Shown one piece after another: positions 1 to 11,365 of a stretch of 64,000 bases of DNA. The stretch is taken from assembly GCA_949316235.1 (NCBI GenBank), contig OX438742.1, positions 32,246,853-32,310,852 on the forward strand, given 5' to 3'. The translations under genes were made by a program, and so were the position numbers. How positions within the stretch are numbered: position 1 is the stretch's first letter; each line of letters begins with the position of its first letter. The stretch comes from Oegoconia quadripuncta (taxonomy: Eukaryota > Arthropoda > Insecta > Lepidoptera > Autostichidae). The notes beneath the pieces are model-generated. The model was given only the letters and a program-made list of their open reading frames with translations. It did no database searches and was not told the DNA's origin.

Positions 1-1065
1 AAAACGCTTTTATTTAAATTAGAACATTATGGGGTGCACGGCAAAGCCCTCGACTTATTAACTTCTTATTTAGAAAATAGAATTCAAAAAGTTCAAGTAA
101 ATCTGGAAAAATCTTCAGGATCCTTTGTGAAAATGGGAGTGCCTCAAGGATCAATTCTAGGTCCTTTTATGTTTTTAGTTTATATTAATGACTTGCCTTA
201 TTTAGTTCGGAACCTGGTTGATATTGTGTTGTTTGCTGATGACACTTCATTTATATTCAAAATAAAGAGAGGGTCGAATGATATTAACGATGTAAACGAT
301 ACTCTTTCACAGGTTTCGAACTGGTTTACTGTGAATAATTTAGTTCTAAATGCTAAGAAAACCAAATGTATTAAGTTTTCCTTACCTAATGTAAGGCAGG
401 GGGAAAACAACCTAAAGTTGAACAGTGAACCATTGGAATTTGTTGAGAACACTGTTTTTCTTGGCATCACGTTGGACTCCACACTACAGTGGGGGTCGCA
501 TATTGAGACACTTGCGAGCAGGCTCAGTTCAGCTGCTTATGCTGTTCGTAAGATTAGACAACTTACTGACATTAAAACAGCGAGGCTCGTTTATTTTAGC
601 TACTTTCATAGCATTATGTCTTATGGTATACTACTGTGGGGTAGAGGTGCAGATATTCAAACAATATTTGTTCTACAAAAAAGAGCAATCAGAGCAATAT
701 ATAAATTACGCTGCCGTGATTCTCTAAGAGATCTGTTTAAAGAAATAAGTATTTTAACTGTTGCATCCCAATATATATATGACAGTATAATGTATGTACG
801 CAAAAATATATGCCTATTTCGCAAACATTCTGATAATCATAATTTGAATACTAGAAACAAAAATAAAATTGAAATTCCACAATTTAGACTTAGCAAGGTT
901 AGCACATCCTTTGTGGGACACAGCATACGCTTTTACAATAAAATACCAGAACATGTATTGAGTTTAACAGAGCAGAAATTTAAACGCCACATTAAAGAAA
1001 CTCTGTGTAAGAAGGGTTATTACAGGATAGATGATTATTTAGGCGATAAGGAGGTCTGGTGTTAG
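1..1065 (+). CDS. Reverse transcriptase, C-terminal part (left edge partial)
   Basis: This frame is open from base 1, so the first methionine-like codon at 34 is not the true start. About 354 residues are visible. In order they show the fingers/palm segment LLFKLEHYGVHGKALDLL, motif B PQGSILGP, the catalytic motif C FADDTS (the aspartate pair of the polymerase), motif D around LNAKKTKCIKFS, motif E LGITLDSTLQWGSHIE, and a thumb/C-terminal region rich in Lys and Arg. It ends SFVGHSIRFYNKIP...KGYYRIDDYL, as in Jockey/CR1-type ORF2 proteins. The N-terminal endonuclease and the start lie outside the window. The product copies the element RNA at a nicked chromosomal target. No frameshift or internal stop is seen. 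Confidence 0.9.
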   Translation, partial: KTLLFKLEHYGVHGKALDLLTSYLENRIQKVQVNLEKSSGSFVKMGVPQGSILGPFMFLVYINDLPYLVRNLVDIVLFADDTSFIFKIKRGSNDINDVNDTLSQVSNWFTVNNLVLNAKKTKCIKFSLPNVRQGENNLKLNSEPLEFVENTVFLGITLDSTLQWGSHIETLASRLSSAAYAVRKIRQLTDIKTARLVYFSYFHSIMSYGILLWGRGADIQTIFVLQKRAIRAIYKLRCRDSLRDLFKEISILTVASQYIYDSIMYVRKNICLFRKHSDNHNLNTRNKNKIEIPQFRLSKVSTSFVGHSIRFYNKIPEHVLSLTEQKFKRHIKETLCKKGYYRIDDYLGDKEVWC

Positions 1066-1303
1066 CTGGTCGTTATGTTAATTGCTATTGTTTTGTAATA
1101 TGTAATATAAGATGTAGTATTGTTGTAAGGATGGAGACTAGTTGAAAAGATGTGTTGTTGCGGAGTTTCTTGTCGCTTCTTCTCCCTAACCATAACACCT
1201 TGTGAAGCGATGTAGTTAAAAAAAGAAAAATAGCATGTTGACTTTCAATAAGTGATATTTTTGTATCCTACATTGAATACAATATTTTTGATTTTGATTT
1301 TGG
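1..1303 (+). mobile_element. Jockey/CR1-group non-LTR retrotransposon, 3' part
   Basis: The 3' portion of a LINE-type retrotransposon runs in from the left edge. An uninterrupted reverse-transcriptase reading frame is followed by about 240 bp of 3' UTR, ending in the short repeated motif TTTTTGATTTTGATTTTGG near 1285-1303. Tails of reiterated TTGATTT-like units are usual for insect Jockey-type elements. The 3' UTR contains CCATAACACC followed by GAAGCGAT, and a shortened copy of that block recurs near 7676-7712. The 5' end lies outside the window, so no target-site duplication can be tested. The intact frame suggests a fairly recent insertion. Confidence 0.85.
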
Positions 1304-1328
1304 TACTAGAAACACACTGGATCGGTCT

Positions 1329-1706
1329 TTACCTATGAAATTGGAGTTTTTTCTGCGATTTTCAAAGCTATATCCAAATTCGTTTTTTATTTGGGAAATG
1401 GAATATTATTTCAAGATTTCGCATGAAATATTTTTTAATTTCTGGTTTAAATCACATAATAAAAAAATTTGAACAGAGCTCTTTTCATGTGCTTCCCCAT
1501 AATCATTTCTTAGATTCGCTGAAACTTTTATAAAGCGGTTACTTTTAAAAAATAACGCTGCCTATACTTAACTTAATGTTATCCGATAATACACACAAAC
1601 TTTAGCTAAATTTGAATTTGCCGTTCCCTAAAAAAATCAAAAATGTTTGTATGGAGAAAACAGTCTTAATGAAATTCTTCATACAAAACGCCAATTTCAT
1701 AGGTAA
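1329..1706. mobile_element. MITE-like element with 16-bp terminal inverted repeats
   Basis: TTACCTATGAAATTGG at 1329-1344 is matched by its exact reverse complement CCAATTTCATAGGTAA at 1691-1706, enclosing about 375 bp of non-coding AT-rich DNA. Paired perfect termini around a short non-coding body fit a non-autonomous DNA transposon. I could not fix a target duplication, so the superfamily is open. Similar termini are, to my recollection, common in lepidopteran genomes. Confidence 0.6.
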
Positions 1707-2100
1707 GCACCTAATATTTGTTTTTGAAATAAAAGTGTAGTTTTTAGAAGATTATATCAGTCATATTTGATGGAAAACGATTAAGCCGTTACGAGGATAT
1801 TTAGCTTTTAACATAACTGGTGATGATATAATCATTCGATTCCTCCATTTACAGTTGTGAAGACTACGTTTACTAATTTTCTTGCATCTCGCATAGCATA
1901 GCTTGGCCAGTGGAACTTCTCCTTATAGAGACGAGGCCGGTAGTGGTAGATTTAGGGCTTAGATTACTTCCAGACTTCTCAGACCTTATCCTGGAGTCTT
2001 TGTGAGCACTCAGTCCGTAAGAGGAGACATATACACATGTAGAGATATGCTTGTAATACGGATTTTATAGATAACTCATCTATCTAACTTATTAGTTAAC

Positions 2101-2350
2101 GAACAATAAATAAATAACAAATAAATAAATATTTCGGACACTTACACCAATCATCTAGTCCCAAACTAAGCAAAGCTTGTGCTATGGATACTAGATAACG
2201 GATAAACGTACATAAATATTTATATAAACATCCATGACTCGGGAATAAATGTTCGTATTCATCACACAAACATTTACCCCTCGCGGGATTCGAACCCGCA
2301 ACCGTTGCCTTCGCTGACATGGTTAGTATCCACTACACCAACCGGTCGTC
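2101..2350 (-). mobile_element. tRNA-derived SINE, Metulj-like (family A, copy 1)
   Basis: Read on the minus strand, the head (2350 down to about 2275) is tRNA-like: it begins GACGACCGGTTGGTGTAGTG (A-box region) and carries a B-box GGTTCGAATCC within GCGGGTTCGAATCCCGCGAG. The body includes TTTGTGTGATGAATACGAAC, CCCGAGTCATGGATGTTTAT and a region around AGTATCCATAGCACAAGC. It ends in an A/T-rich (AAATAAAT-like) tail near 2101. This matches the layout of SINEs I know from butterflies. It is transcribed by Pol III from the internal promoter and moved by a partner LINE. A second copy lies at 12736-12987. Confidence 0.8.
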
Positions 2351-2399
2351 GTAGTGTTCCACTACGGCAATTTAAAAATAGTATTTAAAAAGGTTGAAT

Positions 2400-2459
2400 T
2401 TACAGTGGCCAGGTCATATCAGTCGCAGAACAAAGCGTGTTCTGGGGTGGAGGCCATGA
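2400..2459 (+). pseudogene. RTE-like LINE ORF2 C-terminal remnant
   Basis: The frame starting at 2400 reads LQWPGHISRRTKRVLGWRP and then stop. This resembles the W-GH-RR...LGWRP segment near the C-terminus of RTE-type endonuclease/reverse transcriptases of Lepidoptera. Only about 19 codons survive, and the upstream frame is not recognisable, so this is a dead fragment. The assignment rests on motif recall only. A GC-richer stretch, up to about 2660, follows it and may be part of the same old insertion. Confidence 0.45.
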
Positions 2460-2755
2460 TAAGCGTGATAAACGTTTGATCTCGCGAGATAATATTTATC
2501 CCGCTCATTGGTTTTGACGAAATATACAACTATCCCACTCTCACGTCGCGTCGCGCGCTACAAACGATGTCATGCTACGGGGGCTGATGTAGCAACATCT
2601 CCGTTGAATGCCTGTAAGCCACTGGATGTTTAAAGCTATGTGGTTCGGCTTCGGGAGGCTGGCGTCCAAGAATAGACTTGATTGGACTTATTATGAATAA
2701 AAAGTCCTTGGTAAATCGATAAATCGATGTTTTATGAAGCATAAATTACGTGGAT

Positions 2756-2815
2756 AACTTATTTATAATTGTGGTTAACTTATTTATAATTGTGGTTAAC
2801 TTATTTATAATTGTG
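2756..2815. repeat. 21-bp tandem repeat, about three copies
   Basis: The unit AACTTATTTATAATTGTGGTT occurs at 2756-2776 and 2777-2797, with an 18-bp third copy at 2798-2815. The copies are identical over their shared length, so this is a young minisatellite. Confidence 0.9.
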
Positions 2816-3403
2816 ATTTCGCACACATCAACACCTGATAACATATTTGCCTTTACCCTGTTAAGTTGAAGCAAAAGCTCAGGTATCGGTAAACTCTGTA
2901 TGTGGCTGAGTAGTGTGGCGGGCGGTACTTTGTAAAATAAGTATCTTGAACAAAGTAAACAACACTTTAAGTAAGTAGTCTCGACTTAAACACTCCTTTA
3001 CAGATGTTTGCTGTTACAATACAATTTTTTTAGTCGTAGTATAATAAAAAATATATCGGTAGGTACTTTGACAAATTTTTAAGGTATAAAAATTTTCCGT
3101 TTGAGCTATGTTTCCGTACTCATCATATTACTGTGCTATTACACTTGTGTATTAGAGATCTATAAAGATATACATAATCAAAAACCGCGACAGTATCTTT
3201 TGTATTTTATGCGAGAGCGCCATGTTGGGTTAGTAAAATTGTAATAAACCTAGAAGAAAAGAAAATTTTTGGACAGACTTAATTAAAAATTGTGATGACT
3301 ATTGATTCCAACAATTAAATAGGTTTCATTATCAACTTTAGATGACAAGTTTTATATATCTACATAAATGTAAAGATTATATGCCTACAAGTACTTTTTT
3401 TTA

Positions 3404-3726
3404 AGCGCAACGTGTTGGTACTTGACCTTAATCACACCTGATTCACCTTCACTTCACCTCATCTTCATGAGGTCGAAAGTGGAAGCGTACTGACCCGGAA
3501 ACCCCAACACATTTATCTTATTTATAAGACAACAATGCTATTAACATTGCTGCTTGGCGGCAGATTTAGATAAGTCGGTGGTAAGCTAGCCAGGCGGACA
3601 TTTAAAATGCTCTACCATCAACCAAATCGAGTACTTAAGCATGTACCCCGCTGGGGATCGAACCCGCGACCTCCGAATCATAAACCCAATGTGGTTATAA
3701 ACCCATACATTGAGCCACGGAGGCGG
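3404..3726 (-). mobile_element. tRNA-derived SINE (family B, copy 1)
   Basis: On the minus strand the element begins CGCCTCCGTGGCTCAATG (D-arm/A-box-like) and carries the B-box in GCGGGTTCGATCCCCAGC near 3650-3665. The body contains a conserved TTCGG-free stretch, ATCTGCCGCCAAGCAGCAAT, and further on GGGGTTTCCGGGTCAGTACG and a GATTAAGGTCAAGTACC-like end. The tRNA-like head and internal promoter make it a SINE. Diverged or truncated relatives occur at 34318-34600, 51010-51105, 53655-53762 and 59553-59764, all recognisable by GTTTCCGGGTCAGTA or the CAGCAATG block. Confidence 0.7.
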
Positions 3727-4199
3727 TTGAAGTATGGTAGAGTTACTTTATAAAAAAATCTAAAACTTTCCTTCGGCTTTTCATAATAAATGAATATTAC
3801 ATACGTACTGCTTCATTTACGCGTTCTCCTGTAACTTGAACCGTTTTCTGTAGTACTGGAGAAGTACCGTTCATTTTACTGTCCCTACACAAATATACTA
3901 ATATTAAGATTCAAGTCGGGTGGTCAATGCAGTATTGATTTTCCGCAAATGGATCCATTGGACATACGACAGATCGTACAGTTACTTTCAAACACATTAC
4001 ATTATTAATCAAAGTAATATTGTAAGATCCAGGCATCAGACCATTTGACACAAGATTCCAAGGTACGGTTTCTTGTGATCCCACAAGTACAGTCTGGAGT
4101 GGAACAGGTTCTCATTTAAAACATTTCGTTGGGTGACTCCATAGTGTTGCCAAAAACTTGATTTCGGACAGCATTCCTCTACCAGGACGTACTATGTGT

Positions 4200-7100
4200 T
4201 TTTTTTTAATTAGTCGGTATACTGGATTGCATTGACGACTGTATATATGGAATGGATACATATAGAGTAGTATTTTCAAAGGCCTATAAGGAGATGTCGA
4301 TGGCAGTTTTTTGACAGCCTTATCATCAAAATGACGTTTGTGACTACGTAGTCAAAAAGTATCATAGAGTCTTTGCGCTTAGTGCAAAAATGTCCATTGG
4401 AATTGACTCATGCGCATGTTGTGGGTTTCCAATTCTTTGACTTCTTTAGTAAAACGTATATACTAGTTAATAATAATAGAAGACGATAGTTACGATAGGC
4501 ACTTATCAAACCGATTGTACATATCAAAGAACTGAAAAAGCTGTATAAAAGTGTCACTATCACTTGCACAATAAATGATAATGGAGAACTGTAAGGATAA
4601 AGAATTTTGATACATTGCATGAAATATAAGCAATATTATAAATATGTAGCTAAAATACAGAGTAGTAAAACAAATAGTTTACTAATAGTAGAATATAATA
4701 CCTACTAGGTATCCGTAGAGTTTATTGAAACATAAACAAAGCATTGACATTCAAGTTGCAAAGACCTGTAGACCTTGATTCTATAACCCTACCCTCGATC
4801 ATTGATTTAATAAAAACACTAACCTTTTACCTTTGCAATAACATAATGTACACCCAGTTGCATGGCAATAAAGTTAAAATAACTTTGTAAGCGATATGGC
4901 AGTTACGATCTTTAAAAATTTGCAAGAACAAGTTCATAATATATGTGCGTGCAACTTTAACGTATCCAAACATGTTTTTACTGAAAATGGAAACTGGAAA
5001 ATCATCGCCTTCAACATGATTGTCCTTGGCATTACTTGACGCATTATCTACTTCATATAACACATACAATAAATTGTGTTATATACAATTAAAATAATGT
5101 CTCTTTAAGGTGTAACATAAAATTAGTATAATGTTCATATTAATCACAGATACCTTTTCTAATTTCACTAATAGGCAAGTATAGGGTATAATTGGACGCA
5201 ATACTACATTTTACATCTTGTGACCATATTCACCTTTAAGATTCCACCTTCATTCTTTAAGAGGCTCTGAGATACAAACTTAAGCAATATTTCTACAAGA
5301 TGGAAGGATTTCTGGAAGATGGAATCTTTAAACATTTTTGCAAGGTCACCATTAACATGTAGTGACGTGCCCTATTCTGGCAAGTAAAATGTTGCTGTTT
5401 ATAACCAATATAAATCAATTCAAAAATATTTTATAACAATAAAATGTAAAAAGTTTATATGACAGAAAATTTGCGCTTAATCACAAGGCTGATTCCCAAG
5501 AGAAAAATGAATAAAGAAACTTAATAATTCACGTATACTGACGTTTAGATACTATAAATAAAATAAAATTGGTATACTTTACATTTATAAAGGCATCAAT
5601 TAAAATTATCTAGTAAAGACATTGCGTATTTTACTACACACGTGCAACCAGACAGCCTGGCGACTGCAACCAGATCCTTTGTTTTGCAGAACCTCACGTC
5701 TCGTTCCCGGTTATGAATTTATGAATAACACTCTTTTGTTACTCAAGGACTTGAACTCGGTCTTTGCAAATATTGTTTCATACGTGTTTATGATAATATT
5801 CCCTGCACATGAAGAGATACTTGTATGCTCACACGCTTCATACCTTTAAATGTGCTATTCGTGAACTATCTGCGAATGACAATCTGAAACTGCTGATAAT
5901 TTTAGTCTGCTGTAAAGATTTCTTAACGTAAAAATGTCAAAAATGAAAACATTTGCTGGTCACTTAATTTATTAATGTCAGCAATATTAGTGAAACTTCA
6001 AACAGACACACCATTAGTGGCAAATGCCTTTGCAACAGATCACGACCACCAGCTGCGCAAACGCATGTGTCATTATTACGTTACAGAAATAACTAAACCA
6101 AACTTGCTAGACTTTACGGCGGCGATTACAACCGAAATGGTCAACCGCTATGTTTGTTGTTGAACACCTAGTTAAAGAATGTCGTTCATTACAAGATACG
6201 AGAAAATTATTTGAATTATCAATAAGACATAAATAATCACTTACCTACATAAGCATTCTCATGGTTTAAGTACCTATGTCGGGAACCTAATATGAAAGTA
6301 GTTGCTCATCAACTCACCTCTTTAGACAAATTCTTTGCATTTTCCACTCTAAAAGCAATTTCAAGCGGTTCACTTCTTACAAAAATACTTTAGGGGACTG
6401 TCATTTAACCTGAAATTAAATGTCGAAAATCAATGTCTCTGTCATTCTGTCGAGAGAACAGAAACATTAGTCATGTTGCCAACTTACATTTTTTGTGAGC
6501 CCTCCTAGAAAAATGTTTGGGGTGATTCTGTTCGGTTTCCCTAAATAGTAGTGTGCTTTGAAATGTAAAGTAAAATTGACAGTTTAATAGGTTTCTAATT
6601 TTGTTTAAAACTTATATTCAGTACACATATATTCACGTAAATAAAGGTTCAATGTTGGACATTATAAACGATCATTTATAAATAGAATAATAAAAGTAAA
6701 AACCCTTGTTATTTTAATTATTAAATTCAACAACAATCTGTCAATAAGTAAATCATTTAAAATTGCTTGCAAATAATATTATAATAATAACACTTAGAGA
6801 CACAAAACATTCCTATGAAAATACTCCATTATAAATCTTAAGTGTACCCGAAAATAGCACAATAGCATTTTAAGAAAGAAAAAACTTAATCTCAACTAAA
6901 AATCTTCTGAAGTAAAATGAATATTAATATAGTGGGGACAAAAGGCACCCTAATTTGGGGTGTCCAACTACATTTAAATAAGCCAGAAGACAAAATGCTA
7001 CTTAAAACTCGACGACTCTACGTTTAAATTAATGATTCTTCTTTTTACAAAAGTTTTTTTCACTATTGACAAAAGATGCCCCTCAGTAACAAGACAGTCA

Positions 7101-7670
7101 ATAAATTTCAGTGTAATTATAGTTAGAACATTTTGTTGAAAAGCGTTTTGAGTTAAGACAACCGTGTTGTTGAAATTTATTAGTAAAATGCTGCGTAATT
7201 ATATAATATACTATCTTTTCTGTATTTTATAATAAAAAACTATTCAAGTTCTAATCATTACTATACCTACTGATCTACCTTTATTGATGTGAGTACAAAA
7301 TCATGTAAGAAAACTGAGAAAAGAAATCGAGTACCTACACTATAAAAAGGTATCATCAAAATGTATTCTTCTGATTATGAAACAAGTTCATACCAAAATA
7401 TTAACACGTACCGTTCATTTTCCAACAATTTCTGCACTTAGATCACAGTAACTAACAATTATAAAAATTAACGACTTTTAAAAGAAGCTTAAAGACCATG
7501 CGAAGACTTGTCTGGCTTTAACCAAGTGGCAATCTCGCGAACTTCACTCATATAAATGTCAATTTTGTTCAATGGCTGGCTATAACATAAAATGTAACGA
7601 TTATATGCCAAGCTGAGCGTAGGTATACCAGTTTGCCCCTGAATAAAACTTATTTATATATTATATTGAA
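4200..7670. other. AT-rich stretch with no supportable gene
   Basis: This 3.5-kb stretch holds only short ORFs (62-80 residues on either strand) with no recognisable motif, promoter or splice context. None looks better than expected by chance in this base composition. The segment at about 5975-6165 is slightly GC-richer but unrecognised. No repeat family seen elsewhere in the window is evident here. Confidence 0.5.
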
Positions 7671-7675
7671 AATAT

Positions 7676-7712
7676 CCCTGACCATAACACCTGAAGCGAT
7701 AGGTAGTAAAAC
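7676..7712 (+). repeat. Short fragment of the Jockey-type 3' UTR
   Basis: CCCTGACCATAACACCTGAAG followed by CGATAGGTAGT resembles bases 1186-1222 of the retrotransposon at the left edge (CCCTAACCATAACACC, then GAAGCGATGTAGT), with two small gaps. It is probably a 5'-truncated, decayed copy of the same family. Confidence 0.45.
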
Positions 7713-8109
7713 GATCAATCAGAGATCATGTTTCTCACTTTGAAAATAAAGTATTCTGATGGTAATTGTGTGAAAGTTGAATCCCTGACCTCGGTGTTAC
7801 GCTCCCTGAGAAATATTTTGTGCCATATCCCTTACTCACCTAACATTATATACATACATATGTGCAATTACATTTGGTATAGTACGGCCTATACTTATGC
7901 CTTAACTATCAGAACCGAGGACTACCACAACTTAGGTATGTATCGTCACTGCCACACCACGATCTTGCGAAAGCTAAATAATGAACTGCAAACTGCCGAC
8001 TTGATGTGCTAAGGATAATGGTGATAATGGTTTTCATTATAGAAGTTGATACTCGGAAAATCAGCGACACATACACATTTCTTTCTTCACAACAACTCTC
8101 CGCACAAAA

Positions 8110-9970
8110 CATATTTCTTGGTGTATGATCCTATTTTGTCATCATAAAGTTGTACAATTTACTTTGTATTATCTATCTTATGTGAATGTCGTAAATAGTC
8201 CCAGGCTAACTCCATCTTGTTTTTTGATATTTTATATCACTTTTGTGTAAGTATTTTCGGTATATCTCTCAAAATTTTAGAGGTTTTTGTTATCAATAAT
8301 AAAATAATTTTGTACCTAAACGTTCCATTGATATTCTTATAAAAAAAAACATTATTTTTGTCTAGTTATATAGTTTAGTTGTAATATTGGTTTATGATTC
8401 CTAGGCTTTGTTTAAAAATTTACCATAAAAACCCATGTGCTAATCTAGGATATAGTTCAACTCTTTACCAACTTACATCCAAACCCAAACAAGGCGTTAG
8501 TGATTAAGGAATCAACATCTTCATAAACTATTACATTTATTATAATATTAGTAGAATTTACGAAGTAATTTAAAAAATACATCACCAGCTAATCGCCAAA
8601 TAATCACAAAAGCCATTAATATGCTTTACAGCGTGCTTTACTTAAAATGTGGCTGGGGTCTTAGATCTAAATCTCTTAAGCCGAGAGTGGTAATGAGATG
8701 GCCAGAGACAATCCATGCCTAAAACTATATATTTTAATTCTATTTCCAGTATATTGTAACAAAATAATTATTAAATAAATAATATTGCCTACCATTACTA
8801 ATTATAAGAATTCTTTGACCCTTGTTTGTGTGGCACTGTTCAAATAATAGTTATTAATTAATTATGATAAAATTTGGTGCACAATTAAAATAAAAACTGT
8901 TTATTCAAAATCTGGCTTTAGAAATGGCATTCGTATAAATTTTATAATGAACCATAAGTGCAAGTTTAAGCGTAATGAATACATAATTGTTTACTATAAT
9001 AAGCGTATACTTATCTATTTTAGGCAACATGGGAACATTTCTAGCCACTTGAATTTATTCTAATTCGAGTACTCTATTTAGGAATATAACTTCTTACCCA
9101 TTTAAATGCTTAACAAGGACTCTCGAGTGTTTGTATTATTAGTAAATGTATAAATACAATTTGACTTATTTTTATACTGTGGGAATATATCAAATCACAA
9201 TCAATGTGATATAAAAATACCTATAGAATATTGTGTAGCATAATACTACAAAAGTGTTGTGGTGTAATTAGAAATATTGCCCTGGTAACATGGATTAATT
9301 TTATTAGAATGAATGGAGTTTGCGGGCTTTATATTCGATTGGTTTTATACCGTATAAGAATTGAGTACCATAAGATAAACAAATTTCAGTGATAAAGTTA
9401 TCCACGCAGGCGAAGCCTAGGCGGAAGGCTAGTACTTCATTGGTATGGTATGGATGTACTTATGTATGAGCGCAATGTTGCAATGTCTGTATCATTAGTA
9501 GATACAAAATTGTAGTGTAAGCTCTAAGCTAAGTATTAATTCAAACATCAAGTGGCAGTTTACCGTCGTATTAGACTCGAGTTATTTCAATATTTCCTCA
9601 TGAATACTTGTGCATATAAAATGGAGACCGATACATAAATATAAGAATCACATAAAATGAAGATACGATTAATTTTACATATTTTTTGTCGTAATGTAAG
9701 CGACGACATCGGGGGCGGGTCAACGGTGGAAGTTCTGTATTTGATATGATGATGCTTATGTAAAAGACGAATGGCTATGGTAAATATCAACATCAATTTT
9801 AGCCATGTTTGTTGGAAATCGGTTAAGCTGGTTCGAATATATTTAACTTTAAATATAGTTAGTTTGGCCTATCTGGATGATATAAATATTTGTTTTCTTG
9901 GGGGTTTTCTACATTTTCAATATGTAGTTAAATTATTTCATAATAGACAGCATGAGTATTGTAAAGATCA
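8110..9970. other. AT-rich stretch, nothing recognised
   Basis: I see no repeat family, promoter pair or splice-bounded open frame that I can support in this interval. The short open frames have no motif. Confidence 0.45.
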
Positions 9971-9984
9971 TTTACGCAATTTTA

Positions 9985-10083
9985 TGCATTACGGGAGTGG
10001 CGGCGGCGCGGTGGGTACACGCTGCGGCGACAGTCGGCCGTTGGAGGCACACGTCCGTCGCGCCGGAGGCTATCCAACCTTTT
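9985..10083. other. GC- and CpG-rich island in AT-rich DNA
   Basis: About 95 bp, including GGAGTGGCGGCGGCGCGGTG, CTGCGGCGACAGTCGGCCG and CCGTCGCGCCGGAGGC, stand out sharply from AT-rich flanks. Plus-strand reading gives the end of a 104-codon frame (GSGGGAVGTRCGDSRP...); minus-strand reading also gives an open frame rich in Arg. No family is recognised. It could be a remnant exon, a regulatory CpG cluster, or a fragment of a GC-rich transposon. Confidence 0.5.
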
Positions 10084-11130
10084 AACAGCTTCTGCTATCT
10101 TGGTTCTTCATAAATATTTGAACAGTACAAATATTACTCTGAAAGTGTGTAACATGAACCAAGTGTACTGTAATGAACAAAACAATGCACTCGGGACCAA
10201 GATGTGACATTTTGGTCCGTATGGAAAAAAACATAGGGTGATGCTGATGACGTAGAAAAAACGATACTTAGGTAGCATTGTGTAGAATCTAATAGTATCT
10301 TTGAATGAAGGTAAATATTAGTTGCAAAAGCTACAAGCAACAATTTTCCAGCTCTGATCACAGTAGGTAATTGGTAAGTTCATCTGTTTTTACTATACAT
10401 TCATCGTCGACGTCTCTTTAAGCTGTAAGGATTGCGTAAGGAGAAGTTTTAGTGACGTCCCTACTTTATGTATCTCAACATAAATAAGGTTTATTAGAAT
10501 GAGAAATTTATTACGATTCATACACAGACGTTTACAATATTACTATCCGAGTAAGTGTAAGTAATAAGTAGGTCGCTAGTCCAACGTTAAATTACGCAGA
10601 TCATGAAAGGCCTAGGCGTATGGCTACGTTTTATGAGGCGCTGATATAATTTTATGTTTGACTAGCTTCCTCCAGCCCGCATTGTTTTTTTTTAATTTTC
10701 AAGTAATAAAAGCGATTCTATGGTATTCTATCGTTTCTACAATTATCTCCACAATTAAATCCTCCTCATCCACGATATGAATAATCAAGGACCAACAATA
10801 AAACACACTTCACATTTACAATATTTGTATAGATTTTATTTAAAAGTTTTAGTTCCTTTTGTAAGATGTCGAGTTACGTCGTTGATGATATAAATAGACC
10901 TTTCGCAACCTAACTCAACGTTACAATAAAATTACATTTTCAAAATACTACTTCTACCTGCATAGCCACCTTAATATTTTATGACCTAAGTATGTATATC
11001 AAATAAATAATCACATTATGCTTCAAAATAGTAGTAGTCGATGGTACCTATTACCAACACTATCTTTCTCTATCACGGCTGCTCAGTCTATAATTTGCTA
11101 ATAGCCTCAAACACAGTAGCTAGATATGAA

Positions 11131-11168
11131 GTATCGTTGTGTTGTATTGATATACAACACAACGATAC
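11131..11168. repeat. Perfect 17-bp hairpin with 4-base loop
   Basis: GTATCGTTGTGTTGTAT at 11131-11147 is followed by TGAT and then the exact reverse complement ATACAACACAACGATAC at 11152-11168. The stem is too short for an ordinary animal pre-miRNA. It may be the scar of a small palindromic duplication or the core of a decayed inverted-repeat element. Confidence 0.9.
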
Positions 11169-11195
11169 ATGACATAACAAAATTGTGATAATGAA

Positions 11196-11365
11196 ATGTT
11201 TTCAAGCCTGCTATGTAGGCCACACACTGGGCTTAACGACTGCCTACATAACAACCCAGACAGACAGTTTAATGTGCACTCCGAAGAACGGGATTATATG
11301 AAAATAATATTAACGGTGACCCGTCCAAGGACTGAATGCGCGAGATAACCCATACATAACTTTGT
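11196..11365 (+). repeat. Interspersed repeat family X, partial copy
   Basis: The stretch GTTTTCAAGCCTGC...GTAGGCCACACACTGGGCTT, with downstream CGTCCAAGGACTGA and CATAACTTTG, aligns by eye with 13163-13330 (TTTTTCAAGCGCC...GTAGGCCACCAA, CACAAGGACTGACCACGCC, TTGCTTAACTTCG). No coding potential is seen. The family is common in Lepidoptera as I recall it, but I cannot class it. Confidence 0.55.

Noticed and set aside
198..727. 94- and 100-codon frames inside the first kilobase
   Set aside because: They are shadows of the reverse-transcriptase frame, which has all the expected motifs.
2270..2350. tRNA gene with B-box GGTTCGAATCC
   Set aside because: The tRNA-like part runs directly into a SINE body and A/T tail and lacks a proper acceptor stem, so it is a SINE head. 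The same applies to the tRNA-like heads at 3640-3726, 12905-12987 and 34320-34365.
5975..6163. 62-codon frame with MSAILVKLQTDTPLVANAFA
   Set aside because: Slightly GC-richer than its flanks, but no splice sites, motif or promoter support it.
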